Source: G963666705 sp963666705
GTDB lineage: Bacteria; Pseudomonadota; Alphaproteobacteria; CADEGL01
DNA: 64,000 bases
NCBI GenBank assembly: GCA_963666705.2
Contig: CAXXKO010000028.1
Span: forward strand, 110,402-174,401
Direction of reading: 5' to 3'
In this document: positions 61,197 through 64,000 of the stretch, in pieces
How the letters are laid out: each line of letters starts with the position of its first letter
Numbering within the stretch: position 1 is the first letter of the stretch
Notes under the pieces: model-generated
What the model was told of the DNA's origin: nothing
What the model saw: only the letters and a program-made list of their open reading frames with translations
The model's database searches: none
Position numbers and translations under genes: made by a program

Positions 61197-62102
61197 ATGA
61201 CTGAGCGGCGCGCCGCCGCGATGCCGACCGCGGCCGTCGCCATCGCCGCCGCCTTCTGGGGCGCCTGGTGGATCCCGCTGCGCGCCCTCGACGCATGGGG
61301 CATCGCCGGCGACTGGTCGAACGCGGCCCTCTCGGTGGCCGGAGCGCTAATCATGCTACCCGTCGCGGCCTGGCGCTGGCGCCCGCTCCTCGCCGGCGGG
61401 CGCGGCCTCCTCGCCGTCACCGTCTTCGCCGGCGCCGCCTTTGCCGCCTACAATCACGCCCTCATCCATGGCGAGGTGGTGCGCGCGACGCTGCTCTTCT
61501 ATCTCGCCCCCATCTGGGCCACGGGCCTGGCCACCCTCGCGCTCGGGGAGCGACTCGGCCCCGGTCGCGGGTTCGCCCTGGTGCTCGGCCTCGCGGGCGC
61601 CGCCGTGGTGCTCGGCATCGAGGACGGCGCGCCCATCCCGCGCGATTCGAGCGAGTGGCTGGGCCTCGCCTCGGGGCTCCTCTTCGCCATCACCCTAACC
61701 TTCATCCGCAAGGCGGAATCCGTCCCGGCCTTCGAGACCAGCTTCGCCTCCATCGGCGGCTCGGCCCTGGCCGCCCTCGCCCTCGCCTTCGCCTCTCCGC
61801 TCACGCCGCCGCCGCCCGCCACGGAACTGGTGATCTCGACCCTGCCCTTCGTGATCGCCGTCACCGCCCTGTGGCTGGTGCCCATGACGATCCTCGAGCT
61901 GTGGGGCGCGCGGCGCATGGACCCGGGCCGGGTCTGCATCGTGCTCATGCTGGAGATCGTGGTGGCGGCCGCGTCCGCGACCGCGCTGACCGACGAGCCC
62001 TTCGGCTGGCGCGAGGCGCTGGGCAGCACGCTCATCATCGGCGCCGGCTTCGTCGAGCTGCGCGACCAGACCCGGCGCGCGGCCACGGCGCCGACCGAGT
62101 GA
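61197..62102 (+). CDS. EamA/DMT-family transporter
   Basis: 301 residues, ten hydrophobic segments in two repeats (FWGAWWIPLRALDAWGIAGD at the start; ARRMDPGRVCIVLMLEIVVA near the end). A proline-rich break (SPLTPPPPATELV) splits the halves. Exporter of unknown small molecules. Divergent from the broken TetR gene, which may have been its repressor. Confidence 0.85.
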   Translation: MTERRAAAMPTAAVAIAAAFWGAWWIPLRALDAWGIAGDWSNAALSVAGALIMLPVAAWRWRPLLAGGRGLLAVTVFAGAAFAAYNHALIHGEVVRATLLFYLAPIWATGLATLALGERLGPGRGFALVLGLAGAAVVLGIEDGAPIPRDSSEWLGLASGLLFAITLTFIRKAESVPAFETSFASIGGSALAALALAFASPLTPPPPATELVISTLPFVIAVTALWLVPMTILELWGARRMDPGRVCIVLMLEIVVAAASATALTDEPFGWREALGSTLIIGAGFVELRDQTRRAATAPTE

Positions 62103-62182
62103 ACCGCTCGCCGCCAATGGAAGCGCGGCGGGGCGGATGCTAGCATCCATGACAATGCGTCTCGGAATGGGGAGGTAGCGCA

Positions 62183-62965
62183 ATGACGACGGCGAGGCTC
62201 GAGGGCAAATCGTGCATCGTGACCGGGGCGGCCCGGGGCATCGGCCGAGCCATCGCGCGCCGCCTCGCCGAGGAAGGCGGCCGGGTCGCGGTCGCCGATA
62301 TCGAGAGCGCCGAGGAGACGGCCTCTCAAATCACCGAGCGCGGCGGCCAGGCGATCGCGGTTTCCTGCGACGTGACCGACCGGGCGAGCGTGCGGGCCAT
62401 GATCGGCGCGACCGTCGAGGCATACGGCCGCCTCGACGTCGTCTTCAACAATGCCGGCATCGCCCAGACGAAGCCCTTTCTCGAGCTCGAGGACGCGGAC
62501 TGGCACCGCATGATGGAGGTCAACGCCTATGGCGTCTTCATGTGCATGCAGGAGGTGGCGCGGCGCATGATCGATCAGGGGGAGGGCGGCAAGATCATCA
62601 ACACGGCGTCGACCGCCGGCAAACAGGCCTTCTCGCTCTCCGCCCACTATTGCGCCAGCAAGTTCGCCGTGGTCGCCCTCACCCAGTCGGGCGCGCGCGC
62701 CTGGGGTGCCGACGGCATCACGGTCAACGCCTTCTGCCCCGGCATCGTCGAGACGGAGATGTGGCATAAGCTCAATCGCGAATACCAGGCCCTGCCGACG
62801 TCGAAGCCCGGCACGACCCTCGCCGACGTCAACCCGGACTTCCCCATCGGCCGGTTCTCGACGCCCGACGACATCGTCGGCCTGGCGGCCTTCCTCGCCT
62901 CCGGCGATTCGGACTACATGACCGGGCAGGCCGTCAACGTCGATGGCGGCATGTTCATGCAATAG
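62183..62965 (+). CDS. Short-chain dehydrogenase/reductase (SDR)
   Basis: 260 residues. TGAARGIG cofactor loop, Asp39 in VAVADIES favouring NAD(H), NNAG at 89-92, catalytic Ser143, Tyr156 and Lys160 (HYCASKFAVVALTQSGARAW), and C-terminal DYMTGQAVNVDGGMFM. Resembles sorbitol/acetoin-type dehydrogenases; substrate not determined. GGGAGGTAGC precedes the start. 37 bp before the GFA gene, so probably one transcript. Confidence 0.9.
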   Translation: MTTARLEGKSCIVTGAARGIGRAIARRLAEEGGRVAVADIESAEETASQITERGGQAIAVSCDVTDRASVRAMIGATVEAYGRLDVVFNNAGIAQTKPFLELEDADWHRMMEVNAYGVFMCMQEVARRMIDQGEGGKIINTASTAGKQAFSLSAHYCASKFAVVALTQSGARAWGADGITVNAFCPGIVETEMWHKLNREYQALPTSKPGTTLADVNPDFPIGRFSTPDDIVGLAAFLASGDSDYMTGQAVNVDGGMFMQ

Positions 62966-63002
62966 CGGGCACAGGCGCCGGGGAAACCGGATAGGAGGAC
63001 CA

Positions 63003-63461
63003 ATGCCGGAGCCTTGGACTGGGGGCTGCCAGTGCGGCGCGGTCCGCTACGAGATCGAGCCGCTCGAGGTCCTGACCCTCTATTGCTGCCATTGCCGCGA
63101 ATGCCAGCGCCAAGCGGCGAGCGGCTTCGGCATGTCGATGCTACTGCGGCGGCGGGGGTTCCGGCTGCTTCGCGGCGCGTTGCGGAATTGGTCGCGCCCC
63201 GCCGATAGTGGCGGGGTCAACCGCGCGAATTTCTGCCCGTCCTGCGGCGTGCGCATCTTTCACGAGGGTGGCGAGGGAAGCGCCGTGATCAGCCTCAAAG
63301 CCGGGTCGCTCGATGACACCGGGCGGCTGCGGCCGGTCGGCCATATCTGGACCAGGAGCGCCCAGCCCTGGGTCCATCTGGCCGCGGGCATGTTGCGCTA
63401 CGAGGGGCAGCCCGACACCGACGACGCCCTCATCGCGGCCTACCGGGACACCCGTGACTGA
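63003..63461 (+). CDS. GFA-family (CENP-V-fold) zinc protein
   Basis: 152 residues from ATG 63003 behind ATAGGAGGACC. Zinc cysteines in GGCQCGAVRYEI, YCCHCRECQRQAASGFGMSM and FCPSCGVRIFHEG. Same fold as the protein at 47133-47546 but of the longer subtype. Follows the SDR gene closely. Confidence 0.88.
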   Translation: MPEPWTGGCQCGAVRYEIEPLEVLTLYCCHCRECQRQAASGFGMSMLLRRRGFRLLRGALRNWSRPADSGGVNRANFCPSCGVRIFHEGGEGSAVISLKAGSLDDTGRLRPVGHIWTRSAQPWVHLAAGMLRYEGQPDTDDALIAAYRDTRD

Positions 63462-63516
63462 TATCGCGATGCGCCGATGACGCCGGAGACTGGCCTCATG
63501 CGGCCGCAGGTCTAAT

Positions 63517-63538
63517 ATCATAAATTATGATTTTTTTC
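63517..63538 (+). terminator. AT-rich rho-independent terminator
   Basis: ATCATAA-A-TTATGAT (63517-63531) followed by eight T. The stem is weak but the T-run is long. It lies 55 bp after the GFA gene stop and before the terminase gene. The rest of the gap (63540-63600) is AT-rich and may hold the promoter of the next gene. Confidence 0.6.
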
Positions 63539-63600
63539 TTGATTTATCCTGAGAAACAGCTTAAATACCTTTATCCCACTCCCTAACACACGGACTCACC

Positions 63601-63984
63601 ATGCCCATCGAAACCCTCAAGCTGAGGCAGGAGTTGTTCTGCCAGGAATATGTGAAGGACGCGAACGGCGCCCGGGCCGCGCGCGCCGTCGGCTATGCCT
63701 GGGACACGGCGGACCAGCAGGCCTCGCGATTGTTAAGGAATGTCAAGGTTCGGGGCCGCCTCGACGATCTACGGACCGACCTCCAAGCCCGCCACGCCTT
63801 CGATCAGGACACGATGATGTCGCGCTTGGAATCGATCTTCCACCGGGCGCTCAAGGACGGGCACTACCACGCCGCCCTGCGCTCGACCGAGCTCCAGGCG
63901 CGCATCGCGGGCTTGGCGCCGGAGCGGGGTCGGCCGAGCGCGGATGCGCCGGTCCCCGTTGCAAAGGAGGCCCCCGACTCCTAA
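63601..63984 (+). CDS. Phage terminase small subunit-like protein
   Basis: 127 residues. KLRQELFCQEYVKDANGARA and RAVGYAWDTADQQASRLLRN are the HTH-containing signature of the terminase_2 small subunit family, which recognises phage DNA for packaging. No large terminase, portal or capsid gene is in view; the window ends 56 bp later. Either a prophage begins just beyond, or this is one of the stand-alone copies seen in alphaproteobacteria. Confidence 0.82.
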   Translation: MPIETLKLRQELFCQEYVKDANGARAARAVGYAWDTADQQASRLLRNVKVRGRLDDLRTDLQARHAFDQDTMMSRLESIFHRALKDGHYHAALRSTELQARIAGLAPERGRPSADAPVPVAKEAPDS

Positions 63985-64000
63985 TCTCGCCGGACGGCAC

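Overview
The window comes from a GC-rich alphaproteobacterium. The evidence is the yicC-gmk gene order at the left edge, a CpdR-type cell-cycle response regulator (125 residues, ending LAA), an MlaE-type permease with an N-terminal STAS-like part, and a large stock of amino-acid and amine catabolic genes with a complete branched-chain-type (Liv) ABC transporter. The species cannot be named from this sequence. The genome looks rich in insertion sequences and is partly decaying: six IS elements of four families plus one IS6 remnant are visible (two of them nested inside others), along with at least three non-autonomous repeats and about ten broken or truncated genes.

Left third (1-23700), an accessory or rearranged zone. 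It opens with the start of gmk, a tandem repeat block filling the gmk-yicC gap, and a frameshifted yicC. A zinc-ribbon gene of unknown function is killed by both a nonsense codon and an IS1595 insertion (1999-3103). An AT-rich two-gene island follows (ParA-like ATPase plus a 197-residue unknown protein, 3499-4958), closed by a second, different IS1595 element (4983-6057). After an oxidoreductase and glpD come two IS21 elements (9630-13645 and 19285-23288). Each carries the same IS3-like element inside its istA, flanked by unusually long 14-17 bp direct repeats. Neither IS21 has a target duplication, and each sits between two gene stumps (a hyuA start; mlaF and a CHASE4-type sensor), so both mark rearrangement junctions. 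Between them lie a broken IS6 element carrying a 137 bp insertion, a 262 bp MITE, tRNA-Val(GAC), cpdR, an N-formylglutamate amidohydrolase, a GNAT acetyltransferase and mlaE.

Middle (23900-40900), amino-acid catabolism. It holds a gamma-glutamyltransferase, a MATE transporter, a 4-hydroxyproline-type epimerase, two tandem D-amino-acid dehydrogenase paralogues, an SDR next to a second copy of the MITE, a DapA-family lyase/deaminase and a third DAO-family oxidase. Epimerase, dehydrogenase and DapA-type deaminase together match the known trans-4-hydroxy-L-proline route; its last enzyme (2-oxoglutarate semialdehyde dehydrogenase) is not in the window. The livKHMGF operon beside it is the likely uptake system.

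Right part (40850-64000). A forward cluster (TIM-barrel protein, second gamma-glutamyltransferase, ThDP enzyme, ureohydrolase with a His-rich insert, EamA transporter) is followed by reverse-strand operons: deaminase, split transketolase and dehalogenase-type hydrolase; then nucleotidyltransferase-like protein, APC permease, metallophosphoesterase and glutamine-synthetase-family ligase. A DUF1116 protein, an IS4-type element inserted in a short palindromic repeat, a TetR gene with a stop in its HTH, an EamA transporter, an SDR, a GFA-family protein and a stand-alone phage terminase small subunit end the window. Several single-base disruptions (yicC, a DAO oxidase, TetR, the IS4 transposase, the MATE start) could be real decay or assembly errors; reads would settle this.
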